64,000 bases of DNA, taken from the NCBI GenBank assembly GCA_005656395.1, contig SRSI01000010.1, positions 2,356,001 to 2,420,000 of the forward strand, written 5' to 3'. The notes beneath the pieces were generated by a model, which saw only the letters and a program-made list of their open reading frames with translations, made no database searches and was not told the origin of the DNA. Positions 10,248-23,600 of this stretch are shown piece after piece (within the stretch, counting starts at the first letter, position 1; every line of letters begins with the position of its first letter). This DNA is from Strongyloides papillosus (taxonomy: Eukaryota; Nematoda; Chromadorea; Rhabditida; Strongyloididae). A program made the translations under genes and the position numbers.

Positions 10248-11280
10248 ATGAAGTTCTCTATATATCTTCTCCTTATGTTATCATTAAAAGTTAACTCCTT
10301 CAACGACGATAAATTCTGGATAACAGGAAATGTAAAGAGTGTAGAATGGAAGAAAAATTGCCTTACAATTGATAGGTGTCTTCAACCAAGGTTTCAGATA
10401 GCCTTTTATGTTGCTGATAATAGTATCGCTAGTAGAGTTGATTCCCCCGTAATTGAACGACTAAGTATTGTAAGTTTTTATTTTTTATTAATAAAGAAAT
10501 AATAAATGATTATTATAGAAAAATAAAATGCCAATTAATGCATATTTTGAAAATGCTTCCCCAAACGACTTATCAGTTACGGCCTCAGTTTTTGGTGTTG
10601 ATTCACTATTTAATGTTCCCGTTGTTTGTGACAAATCAAATTACATTGACGTTTTCCCATCTTTGACGACGGATTCAGAAGTAACAGAAATTATTCTCGA
10701 AGGTAATTGTTTCAAGGCGAATGTTGAAGTTGGTAAACACCAACAAAAATGTCCTTGGTGCCCAGATGAAACAGAGAGTAAAAATGAGAATGAATCTTCT
10801 ATTTTTGATTCTTTTTTACTATCACCAAATCAGCGAGGTTATACAATTGTGCTTTTGATTGTAGTTTTAATGTTCTTCTTACTCGCTATGGTTTTAGTAT
10901 TAATTATTATTAAACAAAGAAGACCAAATGGTGAATTTTTAAACAAGTATTCTTACACAAATACAACAACAAGGAGTACATTGACACCAGGAACACCAAC
11001 ATCCCATTCTTCAGATGTGACAAATGGAATATTTTATGATGTTGAAAACCCTCCTATAAGAGGCCAGAAGTTCACTGAATTAGATGCATCTGGATTGATA
11101 AGGCCCCCACCAATATCTACTATACCTTCTGTAAAATCAACTTTATCGGAGTATCATGAATATTCATCAATTACAGCTGGAGATCTTCAACAATCCAAAT
11201 CATCATTTCTAAATTCATGGAAAATAAATCGACAACCCAAACAAAAAGATTATATACCAAAAGAATATATGTATATATGA
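10248..11280 (+). CDS. Uncharacterised type I single-pass membrane protein
   Basis: Exons 10248-10469 and 10519-11280 (49-bp intron, phase 0) encode 327 aa. Residues 1-18 form a signal peptide (MKFSIYLLLMLSLKVNS). The ectodomain (about 19-180) has paired cysteines (CLTIDRC, VVCDKSN, GNCFKA, CPWC). A strong membrane helix spans about 181-206 and is followed by KQRRP, giving a cytoplasmic tail of about 120 residues rich in Thr/Ser/Pro (TTTRSTLTPGTPTSHSS) and ending EYMYI. I do not recognise the family; the architecture suggests an adhesion or receptor-like surface protein. It borders the 9.4-kb desert, so its regulatory DNA may lie there. Confidence 0.75.
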
Positions 11281-14200
11281 TTTTGACATTATAGTTTCAT
11301 TATCATAATATTTTCCTTAGGTACTATTAAATTTTTACTTCTTTAATCCGGTGGAATCTCTTAGCTTTATTTGTGTAATATTTCTCATTATTTCCTATTA
11401 GAAAGAATAAATAAATTTTTAAGTTAGAAATATATCTTTTTGTTTTTATATTTTCCAGTGACATAACACTTTAGACAAAAAGAGGTTTATGAAAAGTTTT
11501 TTTATCTCTTTTGTAAAATAAATAACAACAGTCATCTATTAAATTTGTTTTGTTTTTACTGTACCTGATACGTTATGGTCGGTAATAAATAAAAAATTGG
11601 ACTGGAAGTTGTTTTACTACTATGATAAACTTGCTTATCATTTAAAATAATTGAAGAAAAGCTAAATGTATTGTTTATTAAAAATTATTTGCTTAACTAT
11701 ATTAATTAAAATATTGACAATTTTTTTAAGGGAATTTTCAATTGATAAGAAAATATTTTGATCGATAAGAGATTTATTTACATTCCTTTCATTTATTTAA
11801 ATCTATAGATATCTTATATTAGTGTTAATCTCCTCCAATCAGATGATCTTAGCACTTGAAACAACAGTCTTATTGCCATAAAATACTTACAGACTCTTAT
11901 CTATCCCCTGCTTCACGCTATTCTTGACCCTTTTTATATTGTTAAATGATATAAAGATATATATAATACTTAAGTACCAAGTAACATATACAGTTAACGT
12001 TTATAATTTAAGATATAACACTTCTTATAGTTTGTTTAAAAAAAACTTTATTTTTATATAAATAAACAAAACAGGCTAATGTAATAGGTAACATTTACAT
12101 TAAGATAAAATTCATTAATTAATTAAAGTTCTCATATCTAGATAAGATACCTTTTTTTTACATTTATAAATTCTTAATCTAATTACTAGCACACACTTTC
12201 CTTTTCTAATGACACCACTCGTATTTTGTACATTTTAAATACTAACGATGCTTTGTAAAATTTTTTACATAATATACGTTGAAAAAAGTTATTTTCCTTC
12301 TTTTAAAATATAAATAATTTTTAAAAAAAAGATATATTTAAATATCTACTTTTAAGCTTGTCCTTCTATTCCAATTAATTAAATTAAAATCAGGTTTTTC
12401 TTAAGGTAGCTTCATATGTCTATTCTAACAATTTATTATCATTTTCACAATCAATCTTTATTGTTAAAAATTACTCTTGGTCCATCGAGTTGAAACAAAA
12501 GTTTTTACATACTCTTTTTATTTATATTATTATTTTGTCATAAAAATTACTCTTCTTTGTAACTTTTCAGATAACTTCTCTTTGATTAATAAAGATATAA
12601 AATGTAATTTTGTACTTTTACAATTTTCTTTAGAATCATCTCACTTTCAAAATTCCTTCTTCTTTCTTTTTTGATACTTCTCTTTACAATATAGTGTAAT
12701 TTTATTATTTAAAAGTTATTTTATTACAATTTATATGTTATTGTAGAGAATTGAAAAAATATAAAATTTTCTTCCTTTATATTCTTCAAAATCCACTTCA
12801 CTCCTTAAATGTAACTTAATCTATCGTTCACTTTTAGTTAGTGAAAATTTTTGGTAGGTGGTATGAAAGTTTATAAATAACAATTATAAGATATTTCTTT
12901 ATTATATATTATTACATTTGATACTTTTATAGAAAATCACTTAATGTCTAGTTATATAACAATAATCTATCCATATTTAACACTATATAAGAAAAGTTTG
13001 GTATTGTTAAGGATTTTTGTTGATTTGATCTTTATATTCACTTTTTAAAATGATCAGGTTTAATTTGACATTGTTCAATTTAATAAGTGGTCAGGAGTCT
13101 TGGGAAAGTTGAAAGCTTATACTACCTATTATATTTTAAACAAGATTGTTAGAATTATACGCTATATTATATTCTAGTCATCTTTAAAAATTAAAATGCT
13201 TACAAGATCATCACCTTCATATATGATTATTAAATAATTTTCAAGTGTATAACGTTTATACTAAATACTCCTTATTATGGTTATGACATTACACTTTTAT
13301 ATTTTATTGTTCTTAATATTTTTCTTTTAACAAACTTTTGTTTATTTTCCAACTAGTCATGTTTTTATTTACTATATTAAGAAGAAAGATTATACTTAGA
13401 AAGAGATCAAATAAATCTAAGATTGATATCTTGTTATGAGCATAGTCTTTGAACAAACAATATTGTTCATTCATTATCTAAATTTAATTTTTTTAACCGC
13501 TTTTTCTATTTATTTTATGATAATTAATCACTACATTTTCTATCCATATAATAACTTATTCCATCTTTTATACATCATACATTTAACTTCGTCTCGTTGA
13601 ATACACAGTTTTTACTTTTTTTTTCAAATAATAAATGAACCTACTAATATAGAGTCTTTAAAATTAAATCTTTTCTAAAACTATTTTTTTCTTTATTTAT
13701 ACATGTAAAAACACATTAAAGACTTTAAAAATCAAAATTAATCCGTTAATTTAAAGTATTCTTTTTTTTGGTACAACAAATATAGTTTTAATGTTTATGC
13801 GTAACCTATTATTTACTTTAAAAGACATCTGAATAAAAGTCATATTATTTTTTGACTATCTGTAATTATCTCTAGTTATCTTTTCTCCTTTTGGTAATAA
13901 TAAGAAAATTATATTTAGTTGTCCTTTATTTTTTTTTAACTATTGTTACTAGTAACATTAGCATTATAAAGTACAAAAATAATTTTGTAATTGTTATTGA
14001 GTACTTAATTGTTCAGGAAAGATTCATTTTTGTAACTGATAGAAATATATATTTATATAAACCTTAAACACATTTTTTTAACTCAGTGATTTATGATTAT
14101 TTCTTTTTAATAGTAATTATTTCTTTTCAATGACCTTTTATTCAAAAGTATTTTGAGCGAAGAAAAAAGTTTGATAATTTATCTCCATGTATAGGAGAGG

Positions 14201-16858
14201 TAAGATGGTGAAGATTGGTTTAAGGAGAGAGACGACATACTGAGACCTCAAAATGATGCCCTTGATTAAAGATGAAAAAAAAATTATCATTTCTTTGATT
14301 TACAAAATATATTTGTATATATAAAATGTTTATTTTTTAAATACATTAATATATGTAGCTGTAAAGTACAATTTGTGATACCTATTCTCATTTGTGGTTG
14401 GATAATATTTTTTTTTTTTTTTTTACTTTTCATTAAATATATTTATTAAAATGTGTAAAGAAGAATAATATAATATTTCTAGATCAAATGTCTTTCCTCA
14501 TTAATCTCTCATTTATACATCTCATCTACTAAAATAAATAATACCTCAAAAATATTTATTAGAAAATGTCCTTTAATTTATGTAATAAATAAATTAAACA
14601 AGGTATCATTTTTATTTTAAACGTATTAGTGTAAGTGTAATTGTTTAGTAATAATATAATAAAGCCTAAACAATAAATTTACTGATAACTTTTTGATTTA
14701 ACATTTTTATAGTCATAAATTTTAACAAGTTTCTTTTATTCTTTCTCTTTTATGTGTTATATTAATCTTTCATTTAAATCTATCATTGTTTTATATATTT
14801 AATTTAACTAATTTAATGGAATAATTTCTACTATATATCCCCAAAATTTCTTTATTTTTTCATTTTTATTGCCATTTATAACATGTGAAGATGATATACA
14901 CGTTAGAATAATAATTTTAATATTTGTACAATATAATCTTGTACAATAATATTAAAACGATATAAAAGAAATAATTGAATACTATTTTTACATATAAATT
15001 TAATATTTTAAATACAAAAGACCAAATTACCATTTACTATTTTTAATGATAGAAACATTTTAACTGATTAACTATAACATAATTTGAGTCAATTTTGTTA
15101 AAATTGACATGACAGTGAAAGTGCTTCATTATTTTCAACCATCTTAATTGGATCCCATCATATCTTGCCACCACCATTATATTAAGTAGCATTTCCCTTA
15201 TTTTAGAAATAATTTTATTTCTATCAAAATTATTTATACATTTTTATGTCCATTAATATCTATGAATATCCATGTATAACATTTCCATATGTCACTTTAA
15301 AATAATTTTATTTATTTTTTTATAACACTTTTGTTAAAATTAATCGGTAATTGGTCTATCATATGTTCATAATTTTACTATATTTATCTATTATTCTTCC
15401 TCATAATTCAACTTTTATTGAACATCTTCTTATTATAGTAATTTATGTACATATAAACCTATTAATGTAATTTAAAAAAATTGTTTATAATGTATTATTT
15501 TTTCATATAAAAAACGGCTATTATTCTACTTAAAAAAATAATTATTTAATAATTATTTTAAATAATTTTGACAGTAAGATTATTAATAAATATATTAACA
15601 TTTTATGCTCCACAAATTATATATTACATGTATCTGGACATCTATTTGATTATTTAAAAAAGATATTATATAAAACTATTTAAGAAAAAAATTCCTTATT
15701 TTGGGAGAATTGGAAATTTTGATGTAGAATTGTCTCATTCTAAATATATTAGAATATTTCACCTCCGCCCTAGGTAGCAACGACTTTTTTGACATTTCAT
15801 TCCATTAACTGTTCTCCTTCCATTTGATTAACCTAGAATATGGAAGAAATTTTACTTTTCCATTAACTGTTTATCAAAATTTTTCATTACCAAATATTGT
15901 TGTAATTTCTCTTTCTCATTAATCTACTAGAAATGTAATTATTTTTTATTTATAATAACCAAATCAAAAGATGTTTAAATAAATCACTTGCTGTAATCAA
16001 ATTTTAATGTCTCAACTTAACTTTTCAAATTTTTAATCATTCCCACCAAAAAGTATTATTTTTTAGTAAAAATAATTGTTTTATATATAATTTATTTATA
16101 TTTTTTAGATTACAAATATGTTGAGAGATATTCCTTTTTGATTATATAACTCATTAAACTGCTGGTTTTATCATTTCAGCCATCTTTATATTTATCTTTC
16201 ATCATTAGTATAAGATAATTATTTCCGTAAATTACTGTCTTCCTGAATTTCTAGTGGTTTTAGGAGGAGGCTAAAAAAGTTTATTACTTCTGATTAATAT
16301 GTATAGATATCAAAATATTAAATATATTTTAGTCTTAGAAGAATTATATCATACTATTTAACTCTTATTTGTTATTTACCTCAAAATAAGTAAATATATG
16401 AATAGTCACTTTTAAATAATGGCGTATTATAATAAGAATATTATTAAGTTTATTCTTTAATACTATATAGCATGAATCAATTTATGATAATCTATTGAAA
16501 TGACAAATGAAGATTATAAATTTCTAAATATTTTTCCATCAAATCCATTTTCCATACTAAAAACCTAAAAACTTTATTATTTCATAAATCTTTAAAATTA
16601 CATATTATATAATTTTGAATTATTCATCTTTCCTGAAATACTTTTAACATCCTCTCTCATAGGAGATGGATATAAAAAAAATAAATATCTTAAGATTGAC
16701 AATTTATAATTTAAAAAATATGTATACTAAGATTATCTTCCAAACAGAAAAGATATTTTTCAAGATATCTTTATTAAAATTTAGTGCATCATATACATAT
16801 TTATTTAGTTACACTTTGAAAGATAACAACTTTATAAAGTTATTTTAAAAAAATTCAA

Positions 16859-16920
16859 GATACATGATAGCTATAATTGATAATATTTAAGTCATGTATC
16901 TGTCATTACATCAATTATAC
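16859..16920. repeat. Two interleaved perfect 10-bp inverted repeats
   Basis: AGATACATGA (16859-16868) pairs with TCATGTATCT (16893-16902), and TATAATTGAT (16873-16882) pairs with ATCAATTATA (16911-16920). The arms alternate left-left-right-right, which is H-type pseudoknot topology if transcribed. AAAGTTATTTTA flanks the structure at 16838-16849 and 16922-16933. Confidence 0.5.
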
Positions 16921-16992
16921 AAAGTTATTTTAATCTAACATTTTATTAATTTTTTATTCCTAACAAATTCTTTTAAAATTGTTTAAAATAAC

Positions 16993-17033
16993 ATCTATAT
17001 CATTTGTTTAAAAAAAAGTAAACAAATATAGAT
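16993..17033. repeat. Imperfect hairpin, 15-bp stem with 3-nt bulge
   Basis: ATCTATATCATTTGTTTA (16993-17010) pairs with TAAACAAATATAGAT (17019-17033) across an 8-nt A-rich loop, with three unpaired bases on the left arm. It could be a cruciform, a small mobile-element remnant or a chance A/T structure. Confidence 0.45.
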
Positions 17034-20000
17034 ATTTCGCTTGTATGTTAGATATAAAATCTTACACTTCACATTTCAATCAAATTTACTCTTCTTACAT
17101 AACTGTCATCTTTTAATCAAAATTTTATATTTATAAATCTTTTGTATTATCTAAGTACCGATAGAAGGGTAGGCAAAAAAAGAGCTGTGGTGCAAAATGG
17201 TAAATTACAATGCTTTAAATGGTACATTTAAACAATTAAATGTAATGTTATGATTGATTCATGCCTATAAAACTACTTTGATGCTCCTATATTTTGCTGA
17301 CACTTTACTTTCTTTCTCACACAATAATATTTAAACTTTAAAGCACCATAGTTATTTTATCATGTTAAGATCAACCAACTACGTTGTTTTCACTTTCTAA
17401 AGAATAACTTTTTGATTTATTTTATTACATTAACATTAAATATTTATAGTTATTTTATATGTATAAATCTTTATTTATTTTTTTTTATGGAAAAGATAAA
17501 CTATCCAGAAAAGATTCCTTTTCATTGATGAAGGTTATACAATATTTTCCATTTCATTTGTAAATATTTGGTTGTTAAAAGAATATTAAAATTTGGGTAA
17601 AAATTATATCTATAAATATATCCATTAAACGGTATGTATTATAAAAAGCCTACGACCTTCAATAAAGTATTTTTACCTTCTTTCCTCAACTAGAGTAAAT
17701 TGTAATACAATATAGAGATATATTTTTATTCATTAACTCATATTAAAATGAGTAAGTAAACTTTTATAAATACAAGTTTTTTTTACCATATTATAAATAT
17801 ATCTCTCTAAAATCTTTTTTCTCTTCCCAGTGGTGAGTAATTATAATAAACAAAAGATTTTACTAATTCTCTCACGATACCTTTTCATGAAAAATTAAAC
17901 TTTATTACGTGGTAATAAAAAGTTCTTTTTTAGCACCTTTATTTTTATCCAACTACACTAAATACCAGTAATCTTCTTTAGTTGATTTTCAAAATTATTT
18001 TTCTCATGAAATGTTTAAAAATAATATATTTATTTTTAGTAGGAACATACTAAATCTATGCTTAAAATTATATCTTTACACTTCATATTATTAAATTATT
18101 ACTTTTAATTTTATATCTATCCATCTTTTTTACAGTGATTGATAGCGAAAAAAAATTATTAATTGTTTGTTTCCTTTCTTTATACTCCTACTGATTACAC
18201 TTGTACTATAATCTTATTACTCTATTAACTTAACAATATGTAAAAGTGAACCAATATTATCTTTCAAAATTCATATTTTTTACAAACATATTCTTTGACA
18301 CACCAAAACAACAAGGTAAAAATAATAATTTTTCAATTATCATCCCTCAAATCATTGATATATTAAAAAGATGCCTAAAAGATTAAAAAAAAACAATATT
18401 AAATATGTCAAATATGAGCATCTTTTTATTTTTTAATAAACCTGAATTTTAAAGTTCCATCTTAATATTTTGTATGTATAAAACATTATTACATATTGAC
18501 AGATTGATATTTTTAATTGTCAACCTTATCTTCTAAATCACATCATTTTTACATTATAGCAATTACTTTTTGTTATCTAAAAAGTTTAATATTATACTTT
18601 TTTATTTTACAATGAAAGATTATATTTTTTTTACACTTTAAAATAATCTTATCGTGGGATGTTATCAAAATAGTTAATTGATTAATGTTCTAAAGTCCAA
18701 TTATATTATCTTTTTATTTAATTTTTTCCCCTTAATTCTTTTTTCATTAACCTTCTTCATGAATTAAAGTGAGATATACAAAGGTTTCCTCTCTCTTCTC
18801 TCGATAGACATTCTGGTGTCATTCTTAGTAGATACAACGTTTTTTCTCCCAAAAGATAAGAATAGTCATTGATCATGATATGTTATGATCTACAACTGTA
18901 AAATTAGAATATCTATTTTAACATCAAAAACTATATTTAAACATATATAACATTTACATTTTCTTGTTAATAAAAACTTTGAAAATTTTTCTTATTTTAT
19001 TAATCCCATATTTTCATTTAACTTCAATGATACTTTTAGAAATTACTAAGAAATATATTTATTTATGCTGTAGGTAGGTAAATATAATTACAATACACAT
19101 ATCTCAAAGTGCCCAATTTTTAACAACATAAAATGGCATTGTAAATAATATTACAATTAAAAACTTCCTTCATTTCATAAAAACCTCCCGCCACCAAATT
19201 TATAAAAAAAAATTTTGTCAACATCTTTCGGTCTTTTTCTCTCTATATATGATCACATTTTCAACTATTATTTTTTGGATGTATCTTTTTTATTTTAAAT
19301 TCTACTATTACCACCATAAGTATCAATTTAGTTAAAAGTTAATTTTGTCCTTTTTAGATCATAAAATTTTTGTATCATCTTTTTTAGAAACACAAAAAAT
19401 GCCCTATCAAAATTGAATGATTTATTCCACTTCAGTAAATTTTAATAATATTAAATTTGTAAAAAATAGACTAAATAAGAATAATATTATTATATGATAG
19501 GAAGGTGTTAATAATTTTGTTTCATTATTACTAGTGCATATCACATATATGTTTTTGATGGAAAATAATAGAGCATGAGTTAAAATAAATCAAACAATGA
19601 CATTTTTTTTAACTGATTTTTTTTCTGTTTTACCATCTCATTATTACCACCTTTATTTATCACTATAAAAATTTCCTCCATGCTACTTTTTGATTTATTT
19701 TATAATAATATTAAAAGTATTAAAATGTTTCAAATCATTTAGTTAAACAATTATGATGAATTGAGGAGAAAATAACTAGTGTTGTTATAGTTTATGAAAG
19801 AGATGTCCAACAAGAAGCACATCTTTTTTTATGTGGTGTGTATTTGTATTACTTAAAAAATATTACCTATTAATGATAATATTTATGGTGATTATGAATA
19901 ATAGAAAAAGGTATTTATTGTACATAGGAACGCCTTATTATCTTAGGTATATATGCTATATATATATTTTAGATAAAACTAAATACATATAATAGGGATG

Positions 20001-20675
20001 GTATTGATCATCATACACACCATCTTATATGTTCATTTATATTATCTATCAATTTTTGATACTCCTACTTAGGAGGGTACTTAAGTAATAATATGAGATC
20101 AAACAACTTTACCATGAAACTTAAAATTCTATTACCTATTTTTAGTTAATGTAACAGTATTGTGTTAATAGCCCTGTCTGTCATAAAGGATATCGTTAAT
20201 ATTATTAAGTATGATGTAATAAAATAATAAAAATGTATAAAAAATTTTTCTACTTTTAATTACTACTCCATAAAATGTTGTTAAAAATTTTATTCTCCAA
20301 TTCCTGCCAACCGTTTAATTACTCTTTTTAAATTAAATTTTCTCCAAAAAAATTTTCTACCCTTTTATTCTTTTTTTTTTTCCACCATAATTTCAACGTA
20401 TATTCAATTTAAAGAGAGTCAATTAATTAATTTATTTTACAGGTATTTTTATTAAACTATTAACTCTATAGAAAATTGATAAGAAGTTATAATAAAAAAT
20501 ATAACTACGCCTTTTAAAAATTGTCTCTAAATCAACAATTAAGGGAGAAAAAAATATTAACAAACTTCTATATAAGGAGAATTAATAAACATATATTTAT
20601 CTAAAATTACTCTCCATGACATGTTAAATGAAAAGTTAAAATAATTACATTAAACTTTTGATACTACTTATTATA

Positions 20676-23600
20676 ATGAGAAAAGAAATATTTTTATATA
20701 TAAAAAATATTATTATATTAATATTAGTTTCTCTTTTATCTGGATCAATTTGTACTTCAAGAATTGAGACTGGAAAAGAAGATAATAATGTTATTTTTAA
20801 TGACATCTCCACAGGTTAGTTTATTTTTTTTTAAAAAAAAGCTTAATGTTGGTATAAACACCTATTAAAATGATTTTTTTTACTATGAGTTATAATACTT
20901 TATTTGTCAAAATAATTATCTTATTTGGGTGGGTATAAAGAAGTTTAACAATAAAGCCGAAAATTATTATAAATCTTTGGTGTAAGATTTTTGATCATAA
21001 AAAGATGCTATTGCTTCTGTCGTATGTGTAATTCTTTTAATTCTAAAAATAATAACCAAAATTATCTTAGATAATAAAACGAATTATTAAAAAAAAAGAT
21101 ATAAACTTTTTGTTATAATAAATATTTGTTCTATTAAATATTAAACTAGTATTTTGTTCTATCTAATATATATTAAAAAAAGAGGTATTAAAAAATGGTA
21201 GGCTTCCGGTAAAGTATCTTTAAGTTAGATAAAATAAAAAGCTAGTTTTTATGGTAAACCATTGTGCTTTTCACACTATCTCAATATTGTTAGTACAACA
21301 CTGTCTATTTGTTCTAGTGATAAGATTATCTCTTTAAATCTTTTATTACTACTTGTTATTTTTTGTTTAAATAAAATTGTATTTACTGATATTTTTTTTA
21401 CTATTAGTTAACATTAAAATATCAAAAAGGTTTTTGTTTCAATTATTATTTTAACAAAATTACCTTTTTGAAGAGGGTTATATGTATGTTTTGCCTTCTT
21501 AATTATGGCCTTCAAATTATAAAATGTATTTATGTGATTTTATCTTGTATGATTGGATTAGTTTATGTTGTTTTCGTTAAATTTTATGTATCGGTACCAT
21601 GAAGAAGGAGAGCAATTATTTTAACACTTCTGATAAGAATCTTTTTTTCGCCTCTTTTATATACGGAAACCATTTTAAAAAGGGTCTATCATAAATGATG
21701 GCAAAAGGAAATAAGGAATGAAATATAGTATTTTTATATTGACGGTGATCATATCCTTACCATATAAATTATAAAAGTTTGTAATTTATAGTTTCATACA
21801 TTAAAATAGATTTTTATTACAAAGAGAAATGTTTTGTTATATGTATATAAATGATATATATGATAGGGATCTCATATACATAAAATTTATTGTTTTAAAT
21901 TTCATGTAATCATTTTACAATTTAAGTGATCAACTTATCTGTGTTTATGTATACAACAAAGTAGAATGATAAAAAGATAATTTTTAAAATATTAATCTTT
22001 TTACAACTTAACATTATGACAGTAATATGATTATAATCATCTATCTTGATTTATTATTAATGTAAAAAATAGAATTAACATATAAAAAGGATTAACAATA
22101 AGAATAAAAAACTTATTTTTTTCTTCTAAAAGAGATTATTTTTACAATTATTTTTATAGATAAAAGTCTTATCATTAATCTGAATAATATTGAATCATAT
22201 CTTGATCATTTGAAAATTTTATCAACTGATCACAATAATTATGTAGTGGTAGGTGGACGTGACAAAGCTTATAATATTTCAATCCAAACTGGTGATGTTT
22301 TAACATCATATACATGGATTAGTTCTAAAAAAGATCAAGAGGAATGTATTGCAAAAGGTAGAAGTGAAGAAGAATGTCATAATTATATTCGCGTTTTGTC
22401 ACCTGAAGTTTCAAGTAATAGAACGTTGATATGTGGAACAAATTCATTTAAACCGAAATGTCGCGTAATTGAAGGTAATATGAGAGAGGAAGCTGGAAAT
22501 ATTTTTCAATTTCCTGGTATTGGAATTGTACCGTATGATCCATCTTTTGAGTCAACATTCATCAGAGATGGTGATGAATTATATACTAGTTCAGGTATGT
22601 ATCTATTAATGAAGGAAAATTCTTTTTTTTCTTACTATAAATTAAAAATTGTGGCATATTTAAAAGTATTAAACATATGTTCATCTTCAATAGTAGTAAT
22701 AAGAATGCAATTATAATTTAATCACGTACTTCTATTAGTGCATTAAAATTATATTAATTTATTGTTGTTGTAGTGACAGATTTTGACTCAATGGATCCAT
22801 TAATTTACCGAAGAAATGTAACAGTCTCCAATCAATCAGATTTAGGAATTAGGACGGTGAAGGATGATGAAAGATTTTTGAATAGCCCACATTTTGTTGG
22901 TTCTTTCATGTATGGCGAGGTATGTTTTTAGATATCAAAGAACAAATTACAAATTTTTTTTTAAAAAAAGTTCTTTTTTCGTCACTTTTTTTCGTATTTC
23001 TACAGGTTGGAGGTTGATTAATGATCCTAATGTATGTAGTAGGCAAACATTAAAAAGGTGATAATGACATATATAAATCTTTTTAATAAAATACACATCT
23101 ATAGTACTTAAAAAGTGTTCTTTTCAATTTATTTTATCAATTACACAAAAAGGATTTAATTTGTTGTTTAGGTGAATAGAGTAAGAAAAGTTATTAATTG
23201 AAAGATATACATTTGTATACAATTACCAAATTAGTAATAGAGGAAAATTAAGTAAGTGTTTAATTTTGTCATTGATAAAATGTATTATATAAGGAAAGAT
23301 TTGATTGAATGTTAAGAGAGATAATTAAAATTTTAGTCTTTTTAATTTACTCTTTCTTTATTCAATTACCTCAACAAATGTGATTTTAAATTGAAATAAG
23401 AAATATGATTAAAGATTTGTTACAAGGTTAAAGGAGTATTTATTAAAACTTGGTAAAGTAATCAAAAATAATTTATATTACTTTGGTTTAAAAAAATTAT
23501 GTTTAATAAAATTTTATAGTATTTGAATGTTAATTTTGATTGATGTAATGGAAATTAAATCTTTTATCAGCTGTAATCATTAAAGATTATTACTAAAGTT

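Larger units (their letters stand above)
11281..20675. other. 9.4-kb A/T-rich gene desert upstream of the semaphorin
   Basis: I found no credible coding exon on either strand. The open stretches at 12477-12674 and 16666-16848 are low-complexity Phe/Leu/Ile/Lys strings without domain character. The plus strand is visibly pyrimidine-rich (many TTCTTCCTT-like tracts). Local structure includes a run of 17 T at 14408-14424, interleaved inverted repeats at 16859-16920 and a hairpin at 16993-17033. Small less A/T-rich islands (about 14190-14270, 15110-15190, 15755-15790, 16240-16290, 18780-18830) could be regulatory. No tRNA or transposon was seen. Confidence 0.5.

Noticed and set aside
12477..12674. 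62-65 codon open frame in the desert
   Set aside because: Low-complexity Phe/Leu/Ser string typical of pyrimidine-rich A/T DNA, with no domain, splice partner or conserved look.
14240..14251. CTGAGACCTCAA, a 12-base match to the lin-4/mir-125 family
   Set aside because: The seed start TCCC is not present (CATACTGAG instead) and no complementary arm lies within hairpin distance, so it is not a microRNA precursor.
14408..14424. Run of 17 T as a terminator or integration tail
   Set aside because: Long T runs are common here; no hairpin, target-site duplication or element body is attached.
16666..16848. 60-codon open frame in the desert
   Set aside because: Ile/Lys/Tyr-rich low complexity overlapping structured A/T repeats; no gene-like features.
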